This document shows positions 41,915-50,157 of a stretch of 64,000 nucleotides of DNA, in pieces. Source of the DNA: Natronorubrum halalkaliphilum (GTDB lineage Archaea; Halobacteriota; Halobacteria; Halobacteriales; Natrialbaceae); the NCBI RefSeq assembly GCF_009834785.1, contig NZ_WUYX01000004.1, forward strand, positions 62,001-126,000. The letters are read 5' to 3'. A model generated the notes under the pieces. It was not told the DNA's origin and made no database searches. It worked only from the letters and a program-made list of their open reading frames with translations. Every line of letters starts with the position of its first letter. Position 1 is the first letter of the stretch. The position numbers and the translations under genes are program-made.

Positions 41915-42145
41915 ATGGCAGACGTAGCGCTTGACGACCGCGGTCGTCTCACGCTCCCGAAGGAGGTCAGAGAGCGATACGGGGACCGATATCACGTCGT
42001 TCAGCTTCCCGACGGGATCAAACTGGTTCCGGTCGCCGACGACCCGCTCGAGGCACTCAGGGACGAGTTCGCGGATGTCGAGAAGTCGGCTGACGAACTT
42101 CGTGAAAAAGCACGTGAAGCAGCGCTCGACGAGGCCGGACGATAG
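41915..42145 (+). CDS. AbrB/SpoVT-type antitoxin (VapB-like)
   Basis: A 76-residue protein. Its start MADVALDDRGRLTLPKEVRE and the following RYGDRYHVVQLPDGIKLVPV are a swapped-hairpin AbrB domain, which binds the promoter DNA of its own operon. The C-terminal half is an acidic helix (LEALRDEFADVEKSADELRE) that would wrap the toxin. Its stop is directly followed by the toxin ATG. I used the ATG at 41915 because it opens the AbrB fold; an ATG 69 bases upstream adds residues with no homology. Together with the toxin it forms a VapBC-type module. Confidence 0.85.
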   Translation: MADVALDDRGRLTLPKEVRERYGDRYHVVQLPDGIKLVPVADDPLEALRDEFADVEKSADELREKAREAALDEAGR

Positions 42146-42520
42146 ATGTATGCGGAAACCGATTTTCTGCTCGCACTAATTACGGACGACGACTGGCTCG
42201 GCGAGGCCGCCGAGTTTGTGTACCGGGAACACCGTGACGAGTTGTGGACGTCACAGTTCACGCTCATCGAACTCCTGATGGTCGCCTACCGGGAGGAACG
42301 TGATACCGAACGCGTCGTTTCGAACGCCGCCAACCTCGTCGAGGTACGCGGTGATGTGGAGATGGTCGTCACGGCGGCGACGTACGTGGAAGACCACGGA
42401 TTCACACCGTTCGACGCGCTTCACCTCGTCGAATCGAACGGCGATACCATCGTCTCGAGTGACGATACGTATGCAGACGTCACGTCTCGTCTGGACCTGA
42501 AGACGGTCGACACCGAGTGA
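42146..42520 (+). CDS. PIN-domain toxin (VapC-like)
   Basis: A 124-residue PIN domain. Catalytic acidic residues are placed as in VapC: Asp6 in YAETDFLLALI, Glu in TLIELLMVAYRE near 42, Asp in FTPFDALHLVES near 90 and SSDDTYADV near 105. It should cleave RNA when freed from the antitoxin. The start codon follows the antitoxin stop with no gap. Its 3' 40 codons are duplicated as a decayed copy 827 bases upstream. It ends 43 bases before rfcL. Confidence 0.85.
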   Translation: MYAETDFLLALITDDDWLGEAAEFVYREHRDELWTSQFTLIELLMVAYREERDTERVVSNAANLVEVRGDVEMVVTAATYVEDHGFTPFDALHLVESNGDTIVSSDDTYADVTSRLDLKTVDTE

Positions 42521-42583
42521 CGCTCCGCAACCACTAAACGCGACTCACCCCAACCAACCAGCAATGAGCGACTGGACCGAGAA
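42406..42583. repeat. Direct repeat copy 2 (intact side)
   Basis: The functional counterpart of the repeat at 41579-41756. It includes the end of the PIN toxin gene, the 43-base spacer and the start of rfcL. Confidence 0.85.
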
Positions 42584-44075
42584 GTACCGTCCGACGACGC
42601 TGTCGGAGGTACGCGGGAACAACAAGGCCCGGGACAACCTCGAGGAGTGGGCGAAGACCTGGGACGACCACCGGAAGTCGGTGATCGTCCACGGGAGTCC
42701 GGGCATCGGGAAGACCTCCGCGGCCCACGCGCTGGCCAACGACATGGGCTGGCCCGTGATGGAACTCAACGCCAGCGACAGCCGCGGAGCCGACGTCATC
42801 GAGAAAATTGCCGGCGAGGCCGCAAAGAGCGGGACCCTCACCGCGGGTGGGGCCGGCCGTCGTCTCGTGATCCTAGACGAAGCGGACAACTTCCACGGCA
42901 ACGCCGACTACGGCGGCTCGAGGGAGGTCACCCGCGTCGTCAAGGACGCGAATCAGCCGATCGTGCTCGTGGCAAATGAGTTCTACGACATGAGCCAATC
43001 CCTTCGGAACTCCTGTGAGACGATCGAGTTTCGGGACGTTTCGAAGCGTTCGATCGTCCCCGTGCTCCGGGACATCTGCCGGCGCGAGGAGATCGAATTC
43101 GAAGCGGACGCCTTGGAGAAAATCGCAGAGAATACGAGCGGCGACCTCCGGTCGGCGGTCAACGACCTCCAGGCGGTCGCCGAAGAGGCGCAACGCCTGA
43201 CCGTCGACGACGTGATCACGAGCCAGCGCGACACCACCGAAGGAATCTTCGATTTCCTCGACGCGCTCATTAAGGAAGAAGACGCCGAAGGGGCGCTGCG
43301 GGCGTCCTACGACGTCGACGAGAACCCCGACGAGATGCTCAATTGGATCGAGGACAACGTACCCAAAGACTACGAAGGTGCAGAGTTGGCGGACGCCTAC
43401 GGCTTCCTCTCGAACGCGGACCGCTGGCTCGGCCGCGTTCGCGCCACGCAGAACTACTCCTACTGGCGGTACGCGACGGACAACATGACCGCCGGGGTTG
43501 CCGCCTCTCGGCGCGGCAACAAGGGCGGCTGGACCCGCTACGGCCCGCCGAGTTACTGGTCGAAACTCGGACGCACCAAGGGGACTCGAAACACCCGCGA
43601 CGCCATCGCCGAGCGCATCGCCGAACGCGAGGGGACGAGCGTCGCGACCGCGCGCCGCGAAATCCTCCCCTACCTCTCGGCGATGACCCACCACTGCAAA
43701 AACCGCGACCTCACGGTCCGCATGGCCGGCGTTTACGAACTCAACGAGAAGGAGGTCTCGTTCGTCACCGGCAGCGGAAAAGACACCAACAAGGTCCAGT
43801 CGATCGTCGAGGACGCCGAAGAACTGCGCGCCGAGGAGACCGTCGCACACTCCGGAGGCGCGTTCTTCGACGCGGAGGGCTCGAGCGACGATGCCGATGG
43901 TGGTACCGATGACGAGGCGTCAACGAGTGCTGGCGCAGGCAAAGATTCGAGCGACGAACCGGCCGACGACGCGAACGATCAGGAGACGCTTACCGCGTCG
44001 ACCGGGTCCAAGGACCCGGAAACCGAGGCCACCGAATCCGACGATGACCAGGCCGGCCTGAGCGACTTCATGTAG
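42564..44075 (+). CDS. rfcL: Replication factor C large subunit
   Basis: A 503-residue clamp-loader subunit. The opening MSDWTEKYRPTTLSEVRGN, Walker A GSPGIGKT (44-51), Walker B LVILDEADN near 105 and the sensor regions place it in the RfcL family; the last 90 residues are an acidic, disordered tail ending in GLSDFM, close to the PIP-box-like ends of archaeal RfcL proteins. It loads the PCNA ring on DNA with the small subunits. The small subunit gene is not in the window. Confidence 0.93.
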   Translation: MSDWTEKYRPTTLSEVRGNNKARDNLEEWAKTWDDHRKSVIVHGSPGIGKTSAAHALANDMGWPVMELNASDSRGADVIEKIAGEAAKSGTLTAGGAGRRLVILDEADNFHGNADYGGSREVTRVVKDANQPIVLVANEFYDMSQSLRNSCETIEFRDVSKRSIVPVLRDICRREEIEFEADALEKIAENTSGDLRSAVNDLQAVAEEAQRLTVDDVITSQRDTTEGIFDFLDALIKEEDAEGALRASYDVDENPDEMLNWIEDNVPKDYEGAELADAYGFLSNADRWLGRVRATQNYSYWRYATDNMTAGVAASRRGNKGGWTRYGPPSYWSKLGRTKGTRNTRDAIAERIAEREGTSVATARREILPYLSAMTHHCKNRDLTVRMAGVYELNEKEVSFVTGSGKDTNKVQSIVEDAEELRAEETVAHSGGAFFDAEGSSDDADGGTDDEASTSAGAGKDSSDEPADDANDQETLTASTGSKDPETEATESDDDQAGLSDFM

Positions 44076-44236
44076 CGTCGATCCTCGAGATCCCGTATCT
44101 CTCGCTCCAGTGTCGCCACGTCACCGACTCTCTCTTCCTATTCGAGACCGTCAGTCGATACTGACTTCCATAGACATAGTACGACCGACACTATTACAAT
44201 GATGAACGATGACAGTAGACAGCGGTGAATGGTGAC

Positions 44237-44440
44237 ATGACTAACGGACAGTACTGTCCACTCTGTGCCGAGACGTACGACGACCGAACGGATCTCCGCG
44301 TTCATCTCGAGGTCGAACACCGGAAATCCGAACTCGTCGCCGAACTCGTCGACCGACGCGGCGACGACCGAGTCGGGAGCGCGGCTGGCGACGATCCGAT
44401 GACCGCCGACGAAGAGCGGCCGGCGCCGTCGGCCGACTGA
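44237..44440 (+). CDS. Small C2H2 zinc-finger protein
   Basis: A 67-residue protein with one C2H2 finger (CPLC, then DLRVHLEVEH) followed by a disordered acidic tail. A typical haloarchaeal small zinc protein; the role is unknown. The ATG at 44237 is preferred to a GTG 12 bases upstream. Confidence 0.7.
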   Translation: MTNGQYCPLCAETYDDRTDLRVHLEVEHRKSELVAELVDRRGDDRVGSAAGDDPMTADEERPAPSAD

Positions 44441-44470
44441 GTTCACCGCGACAACTGCTTCCTGGCCGCG

Positions 44471-45154
44471 CTAGTCGCCAAGAGTTGCGAGTCGGTCCAG
44501 AAACGCCGGCGAGAACGCATCCGTAACGCCGGCGGCCAGTTCTTCCGGCGTCTCTCCCGGAAGCGGCGGGACCGTCTCGACGGTGTAGCCCGTCATCCGC
44601 TCGAGCTCTTCAGGGTTGGTCCGCTCGGCCACCGTCGCGCCCGCGTACTCGTTGCAGACGATGCCGGCGACGTCGATTCCGCGCCGCTCGAGTGCCGAAA
44701 CCGAGAGCGCGGTGTGGTTGAGCGTGCCGAGTCCGGAACGGGTGACGACGAGAGCCGTCGCCTCGAGGTCGGCCACGAGGTCGATGACCTCGCGGTCGCC
44801 GGCCAAGGGAACGCGAAGGCCGCCGATCCCTTCGACGATGGGGTACTCGGTCTCTGCGATCGCGTCCGCACAGAGAGCCCGGATCGAGTCGTAGGAAAGG
44901 TCCTCGCCAACTTCCTCGGCGGCGACTCGCGGTGCGAGAGCGGGTTCGAAATAGCGGGGACAGATCGCGGCGGCGGAATCTCCGCAGGCGTCCGCGACGA
45001 AACCCGCGTCGTCATCCGGCGGATACCCCGTCTGGGCGGGCTTGATCGCCCGCGCATTAACTCCCTGATCGCGGAGCCAACGGCTGATTCCCGCGGTCAC
45101 GACGGTCTTTCCGACGCCGGTTCCAGTGCCGACGATCGCGATTGGTTCGGTCAT
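44471..45154 (-). CDS. bioD: Dethiobiotin synthetase
   Basis: A 227-residue P-loop enzyme. It has VGTGTGVGKTVVTAGISRWL (8-27), the KPAQTG substrate loop near 39, and IVEGIGGLRVPL near 105. It closes the ureido ring of dethiobiotin from 7,8-diaminopelargonate, CO2 and ATP in the cytoplasm. It is the last gene of the leftward biotin operon, 11 bases after bioF. Confidence 0.93.
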   Translation of the reverse strand: MTEPIAIVGTGTGVGKTVVTAGISRWLRDQGVNARAIKPAQTGYPPDDDAGFVADACGDSAAAICPRYFEPALAPRVAAEEVGEDLSYDSIRALCADAIAETEYPIVEGIGGLRVPLAGDREVIDLVADLEATALVVTRSGLGTLNHTALSVSALERRGIDVAGIVCNEYAGATVAERTNPEELERMTGYTVETVPPLPGETPEELAAGVTDAFSPAFLDRLATLGD

Positions 45155-45165
45155 CGTTGGATCGG

Positions 45166-46374
45166 TCAGAGAAGATCGGCGTCCTCGCCGGCTGCCCGAA
45201 ACGCCTCGAGGCAGGCGACGATATCGTCCTGTTCATGCGTCGCTATCGGGGTAACTCGAAGTCGACTGGCACCCTCGGGAACCGTCGGCGGCCGAATCGC
45301 CGGCGTGACGATATCCCGCTCCCGCATACCGTCGGCGAGGGCGAGCGCGTCTTCCCGGTCACCGACGAGGACGGGGAGGATCTGGGAATCGCCGAGCACC
45401 TCGAATCCCATCGCCTCGAGCCCGTCCCGGAGATGGGTGGCGTTTTCCCAGAGCCGTTCGCGAACGTCGCTGTGGCGGGCGATGTGGAGCGCCTCGCTCG
45501 CGGCCGCGGCGGCCGGCGGCGCGAGGCCGGTCGAGAAGACGAACGCGCGGGCGTCGTTGACCAGACACTCGATTAACTCGGCACTGCCGGCGACGTACCC
45601 GCCCTGGCTCGCCAGCGCCTTCGAGAGCGTTCCCATCTGGACGTCGACGCGATCCGCGAGGCCTTCCGCCTGCACAACGCCGCCGCCGTTCGCGTAGAGG
45701 CCGGTGGCGTGGGCCTCGTCGACCATGGTCCACGCGCCGAACGCCTCGGCCGCGTCGCAGATGGCCGACAGCGGCGCGACGGTGCCGTCCATGCTGAACA
45801 CGGAGTCGGTGACGATCAGCCAGGATTCGTCGCTCGCGTCGGCGGACTCGGCTCGCCGTTCCAGCTTCGACCGCAGGTCCGCCGCGTCACAGTGGTCGTA
45901 GACTATCGTCTCACAGCCCGCGAGTCGGCAGCCGTCGATGATGCTCGCGTGGTTGTACTCGTCGGAGAAGATCACGTCCGGCTCGAGCGCCGTGATCGTC
46001 CCGACGTTCGCAGCGTAGCCCGACGAAAAGGCGAGCGCGCGCTCGGTGCCTTTCGTCTCGGCGAGCAGTCGTTCCAGGTCCTGGTGGACCATCGTATCGC
46101 CGGTGACGAGCCGACTCGCACCGGCACCCGTGCCGACGGTCGCGGCGGCCTGTCGGGCCGCGTCCTGAACGCGCTGATCGTCGGTCAGGCCAAGATAGTT
46201 GTTCGAGGCGAACACCAGCGCTTCGGCCGAGTCGAGAACCGGGAGGTCACCGCCGGCGGGCTCCGCAAAGTAGCCCCGCTCGGCGACCCGATCGACGGGC
46301 GACAGGGATCGTTTCAGCGTCGCTTCCTCGAGCGCGTCGAGGCGGCCCTCGAGGTCGAACCCACGGTCTTCCAT
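45166..46374 (-). CDS. bioF: 8-amino-7-oxononanoate synthase
   Basis: A 402-residue alpha-oxoamine synthase. Motifs include FASNNYLGLTDD near 55, GTGAGASRLVTG near 81, the PLP Asp in TMVDEAHATGLY near 216, and the Schiff-base Lys252 in MGTLSKALASQGGYV. It joins alanine and pimeloyl-thioester to make KAPA. The ATG at 46374 opens the family-conserved part; a longer frame to 46464 lacks homology. Its ATG lies 95 bases after the stop of the bioU-like gene. Confidence 0.93.
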   Translation of the reverse strand: MEDRGFDLEGRLDALEEATLKRSLSPVDRVAERGYFAEPAGGDLPVLDSAEALVFASNNYLGLTDDQRVQDAARQAAATVGTGAGASRLVTGDTMVHQDLERLLAETKGTERALAFSSGYAANVGTITALEPDVIFSDEYNHASIIDGCRLAGCETIVYDHCDAADLRSKLERRAESADASDESWLIVTDSVFSMDGTVAPLSAICDAAEAFGAWTMVDEAHATGLYANGGGVVQAEGLADRVDVQMGTLSKALASQGGYVAGSAELIECLVNDARAFVFSTGLAPPAAAAASEALHIARHSDVRERLWENATHLRDGLEAMGFEVLGDSQILPVLVGDREDALALADGMRERDIVTPAIRPPTVPEGASRLRVTPIATHEQDDIVACLEAFRAAGEDADLL

Positions 46375-46469
46375 TCGGGTGAACGGTGACAGCGCCGTGG
46401 TTTCACTCTCACGGTTCTGTTCGGCGCGTGTCGAATCGCCACGCCGCGTTCCGATCGATCGCACTCGAG

Positions 46470-47528
46470 TCAGAATCCCGGCATCAGTTCGGCCGGGCCG
46501 AAGACCCCGTATTCGCCCGCGCGGTTCCGTCGAACGCCGGTCTGCAGGTAGCCGAGCGCCGGGCCGTTGACGTTGGCTTCCATACTCGTCGCGTCACCCA
46601 GCTGGAACGTGTTCGTCGCCGTCTCGCCGTCGAAGGTTCGCCCGGTCACGGAGACGGTCGTGGTCGTGGGCTTCTCGTTGCTCTCGACGTCGAGGACTCC
46701 GCCGACGGTGACGTCCTCGGCGTCACAGACGCCGGCGCGCTCGAGGAGCACGTCGTCGGCGTGTTCCATGTCCTCGAACTCGATGACGCCGTCGTGGTCG
46801 TCGATGATCGACTCAATTTCGTCGTCGGAGAGTTCCCGGGCCGTTTCGATGTCGTACTCCGGAAGGTGGGCGATGTCCTCGCGAACGGTGCCGCGGTTGT
46901 CCTCGTAGCCCGATTTGAGGCCGACCCCCCACCAGATGTCGACGTCCGTGACCTCGACGAACGTCTGCGCGGCGAGCGCCGCGGCTCCGGTCAGCAGACC
47001 GGGCGTCGCGCCGGCGCCGCAGATGAACGTGATCCCGGCGTTCTCGAACGCCTCGCTGCGGTCGTCGAGCATGTCGATTACGCGCGATCGTTTGAGGACG
47101 TCGATCATGACGCCGGAGTAGCCGCCCTCGAGGAAGCGATCGGCGGTCCGCGGGATGAAGTCGTGCTCGTAGTTCGGAAGCGCCAGCAGGACGGCGTCGA
47201 TGCCGTCGCCGTAGTCGATAACGTCTTGAATCGGGTCCTCGCTGGGTCGGCCCTGAGCCGACGCGACGATGCCCGCGCCCTCGCCGTGTTGTTTGACGCC
47301 GCTCTCGCCGTCGACGCTCGTTGCACCACCGTCGGTCGCAACCTCGTTGTCGATATTGCCTTCGGTGGCTGCGAGGAGTTCGTCGACATCGAGGCCGTCG
47401 AAATCGATCGCGGTGCCGCGGCGGTCACACGCTGCGACCGGAGTCAGGTTTTCCTTGTGCTGGCTCACTTCGAGTGCTCGTCTGCCGATACCGCCCGTTC
47501 CGAGTATTGCAAACGTGATTTCGTCCAT
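46470..47528 (-). CDS. bioU: BioU-like KAPA-to-DAPA enzyme (saccharopine dehydrogenase-like)
   Basis: A 352-residue protein with an N-terminal Rossmann fold (FAILGTGGIGRRALE, 6-20) and a saccharopine-dehydrogenase-like C-terminal part. It sits between bioB and bioF in a biotin operon that lacks bioA. BioU, known from cyanobacteria, is a suicide enzyme that donates an active-site Lys amino group to KAPA to make DAPA with NAD(P)H; the likely donor here is Lys146 in MIDVLKRSRVID. Assignment rests on family memory, gene order and the missing bioA; the donor residue is inferred. A plain oxidoreductase of another pathway is the alternative. Confidence 0.72.
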   Translation of the reverse strand: MDEITFAILGTGGIGRRALEVSQHKENLTPVAACDRRGTAIDFDGLDVDELLAATEGNIDNEVATDGGATSVDGESGVKQHGEGAGIVASAQGRPSEDPIQDVIDYGDGIDAVLLALPNYEHDFIPRTADRFLEGGYSGVMIDVLKRSRVIDMLDDRSEAFENAGITFICGAGATPGLLTGAAALAAQTFVEVTDVDIWWGVGLKSGYEDNRGTVREDIAHLPEYDIETARELSDDEIESIIDDHDGVIEFEDMEHADDVLLERAGVCDAEDVTVGGVLDVESNEKPTTTTVSVTGRTFDGETATNTFQLGDATSMEANVNGPALGYLQTGVRRNRAGEYGVFGPAELMPGF

Positions 47529-47579
47529 GATTGGTGATCGTCGGTTTCGTGCTCGTGATCGTGATCGTGATCGTCGCCG

Positions 47580-48683
47580 TCAGTCGTCGCTCGGTTCCGT
47601 ACCGGTACTCGCCGTCGTCTCGGCCGACGTCTCTCCACCCTCGCGACGGGCCTTGACCGCCTCGGGGTCGAACTCGTTTGCGTCCATATTCGGCTCGAGG
47701 CCCGCGCGTTCGATGATCTCGATATCGTCGCCGGGGGACTGGCCCTCCGTCGTGAGGTAGTCGCCGGTCAACAGGCCGTCGGCACCCGCCTCGAGCGGCA
47801 GATGCTGCTCGTCGGGATCGAGGTTGACCTCGCGCCCGCCGGTGAGCCGAACCCTCGACTCGGGGTGGAGTAGTTTGTACACCGCGACCGTCTTGACGAT
47901 TTTTTCGGTCGTAATGTCGGCGCCCTGCTCGGCCATCGGCGTTCCCGCAACCGGGTTGAGGACGTTCACCGGGAGCGAGGAGATGCCGATGTCCTGTAAC
48001 GCAATAGCGGCGTCGACGCGGTCCGTCGGCGTCTCTCCCATGCCGAGAATAACGCCGGCACAGAGATCCATCCCGGCTTCCTTGGCCGTCTCGAGGGTCC
48101 TGACTCGGTCCTCGAAACTGTGCGTGTTGACGACCTCGGGGAAGTACTGCGGCGAGGTCTCGATGTTGTGATTGTAGTGGTTGATCCCCTCGTCGGCGAG
48201 GATCGCGGCCTCTTCTTCGGTGAGAATACCGAGCGAGGCGTCGACCTCGAGTTCGCACTCTTCGCGGACCAGCCGAATGGCTTCGAGAACCTCCGCCCAC
48301 TCTTCGGGTCGGTTCGCCTTCGAAACGCCCTTCTCGGCGACGACGATGCCGAAGCGCTGGGCACCGTCGCGTTCGGCGCGTTTCGCGGCCTCGAGGATCT
48401 TCTCGGGGCCGAGAAAGCCGTAGGTGTCGATACCGGTGTCGAAGTGGACCGACTGCGCACAGAACCCGCAGTCTTCGGCGCAGTTGCCCGCCTTGGCGTT
48501 GACGATCGAGCACGCGTCGACCGTGCCGTCGCCGAAGTGATCACGCACGGCTGCGCCGGCCTCGGCGAGCGCCTCGACCGGCTGGGCCAGCAACGCGATC
48601 CCGTCGGTTCGATCGAGTCGCTCGCCGGCGAACACGCGCTCGAGTGCGTCGTCGACCGTCTCGTTGTTCGTCTCGTAAACCAC
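47580..48683 (-). CDS. bioB: Biotin synthase
   Basis: A 367-residue radical SAM enzyme that inserts sulfur into dethiobiotin. The SAM-cluster cysteines are Cys68, Cys72 and Cys75 in KAGNCAEDCGFCAQSVH. The TIM-barrel continues with HNIETSPQYF and NVLNPVAGTP and ends in a substrate/second-cluster region. The C-terminal 30 residues (KARREGGETSAETTAST and onward) are a disordered extension. The start is a GTG at 48683, which overlaps the BirA-type operator. First gene of the leftward operon bioB-bioU-bioF-bioD. Confidence 0.94.
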   Translation of the reverse strand: MVYETNNETVDDALERVFAGERLDRTDGIALLAQPVEALAEAGAAVRDHFGDGTVDACSIVNAKAGNCAEDCGFCAQSVHFDTGIDTYGFLGPEKILEAAKRAERDGAQRFGIVVAEKGVSKANRPEEWAEVLEAIRLVREECELEVDASLGILTEEEAAILADEGINHYNHNIETSPQYFPEVVNTHSFEDRVRTLETAKEAGMDLCAGVILGMGETPTDRVDAAIALQDIGISSLPVNVLNPVAGTPMAEQGADITTEKIVKTVAVYKLLHPESRVRLTGGREVNLDPDEQHLPLEAGADGLLTGDYLTTEGQSPGDDIEIIERAGLEPNMDANEFDPEAVKARREGGETSAETTASTGTEPSDD

Positions 48684-48705
48684 GATTCGAATGTCGGTTA
48701 ACGAG
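48672..48705. promoter_or_regulatory. BirA-type biotin operator
   Basis: CTCGTAAACC, a 14-base spacer, then GGTTAACGAG form a nearly perfect inverted repeat (9 of 10 pairs). Known BirA sites in bacteria and archaea have the form TTGTAAACC-N14/15-GGTTTACAA. It covers the bioB start codon, just downstream of the A/T-rich TATA-like AATTATTATC (48708-48718 on the minus strand). Confidence 0.75.
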
Positions 48706-48760
48706 ATGATAATAATTGTGGATGCTCACGTCTTTTGTGCCGTCCGCGATTTTCGGCTCG

Positions 48761-49738
48761 TCAGTGGTCCTTCGGCTCGAGTTCGCTCGTCGTGATCTCG
48801 TAGGTCACACCGTCGTATTCGTACCGTCCGTCCTCGCGACTGCCGAAGATCGGATAGCTCGCGTCGTGTTCCTCGAGGCGCACCCGATCGGCGTCGTACT
48901 CCCGAGCCAGGGCCAGAACGTCCCGTAACTGGTCGTTCCGCAATACGGTCTCAGTGAGCAGGGGTTCGACGCTCTCCTCGCCTTCCCGTTTCTCGCCAGC
49001 CCCGCGCTCGTCGACGATTCGCTCGAGTTCGTAGGCGCCGAGACGAGAATAGTCGCCGTCGGGATCGCCCCTCGACGATCGGGCGACGAGGACCTCGTCT
49101 TCCCACGCCGTCTCGGCCACGTCGTCGGTCGGCGTCAGTTCGAGTTCGTCGGCCTCGAGTTCGAACCGGGCGCAGAAGCCGATTTTTTCGTCGGGTCCGT
49201 CGAACCAGCCGTCCGTCCCGAAGGCGTACTCGCCGCCGCCGAGGCCCGGAATCGGATCGCGTGCCGTGGACGGGCCCGTGCCACCGATCGCAGTTCCGTC
49301 CTCAATGCCAGCGTTGTCGACCGATAGCTCCCACTCGTAACTCCTGCGGGGTCGGAGCGTGTGCAACGGCTGTGGAATCTCTCGGGGGGCGATGAAGTAC
49401 CACTCGCCGTCGACGCGTTTGTGCAGGACCCAGTTGTACTGGTTGTAGGAGAACTCGCTGAACGACTCGTTTCGCAGCGTGAACGCGATCCGTTCGCCCT
49501 CGTCGATCGAGTCAGTCGACGGCTCGAGATAGATGTCGATGTCGTCGGGATCGATCTCCCGGTACGCAACGAGCCGGTCGACATCGGAGTCGGGACAGTC
49601 GTTTGAGTGATCGTCTGCAGCAGGCAGTGAGTCGGTCGGATCGTCGAACCGCCCCAAGCAGCCGGCGATAGCAGTGCTCCCGGCGGCAACGGTGGTTCCG
49701 ACGAGGGTGAGGAGGGAGCGACGTGTCAGCTGGACCAT
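48761..49738 (-). CDS. Tat lipoprotein of unknown function
   Basis: A 325-residue secreted protein with a Tat signal (QLTRRSLLTLVGTTVAAG) and a lipobox ending IAGC near 27, so it should be anchored outside the membrane. The mature part starts acidic (DDPTDSLPAADDHSNDCPDS) and contains a beta-rich domain with segments IDIYLEPSTDSIDEGERIAF and EWYFIAPREIPQPLHTLRPR. No enzyme motif is visible. The true start is the ATG at 49738; the longer frame upstream crosses a promoter region. Confidence 0.75.
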   Translation of the reverse strand: MVQLTRRSLLTLVGTTVAAGSTAIAGCLGRFDDPTDSLPAADDHSNDCPDSDVDRLVAYREIDPDDIDIYLEPSTDSIDEGERIAFTLRNESFSEFSYNQYNWVLHKRVDGEWYFIAPREIPQPLHTLRPRRSYEWELSVDNAGIEDGTAIGGTGPSTARDPIPGLGGGEYAFGTDGWFDGPDEKIGFCARFELEADELELTPTDDVAETAWEDEVLVARSSRGDPDGDYSRLGAYELERIVDERGAGEKREGEESVEPLLTETVLRNDQLRDVLALAREYDADRVRLEEHDASYPIFGSREDGRYEYDGVTYEITTSELEPKDH

Positions 49739-50157
49739 ACTCCCTCTCCGGCACGAACTGCGAAGAATTTTGTCTCTTCTCGAAGAGCAACGCGATCGCG
49801 AGTTTGGCAAGTCTGGCGGTTCCGGTGTGGAGAGAGTCGACGCCACGGCGTCGAAACCTCCGGGCGAGAACGCGTCGAGACGCCGTGGTAGCCCAGTCCG
49901 CCGGAGGCATATATCACGAGGGAGTCGGCCATGCGGACGGAACCAGGAGACGGTATCCGGTACGATTCTAACACGGTTCGTGGGCTGATTTCCGTAACCA
50001 TCATGAAATCCCAAGTATGCGCTACAATTGTTCACCGAAGTCTATTCATAGACCGGGTTTGGCCGTCACACTAATACGTCATCAGTCCGCCTCGTCGCAG
50101 GTGAAAAAATTCCAAAAGTTAAAGTCATGCGATTATGTATTATCAGGGAAGGAGTTC
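49739..50157. other. Divergent intergenic region, no gene seen
   Basis: A 419-base gap between the lipoprotein and the acidic protein gene. Promoter-like A/T-rich stretches occur near 50000-50050 and 50105-50145, with a GGAAGGAG ribosome-binding-like sequence just before the ATG at 50158. Nothing else is supported. Confidence 0.6.
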
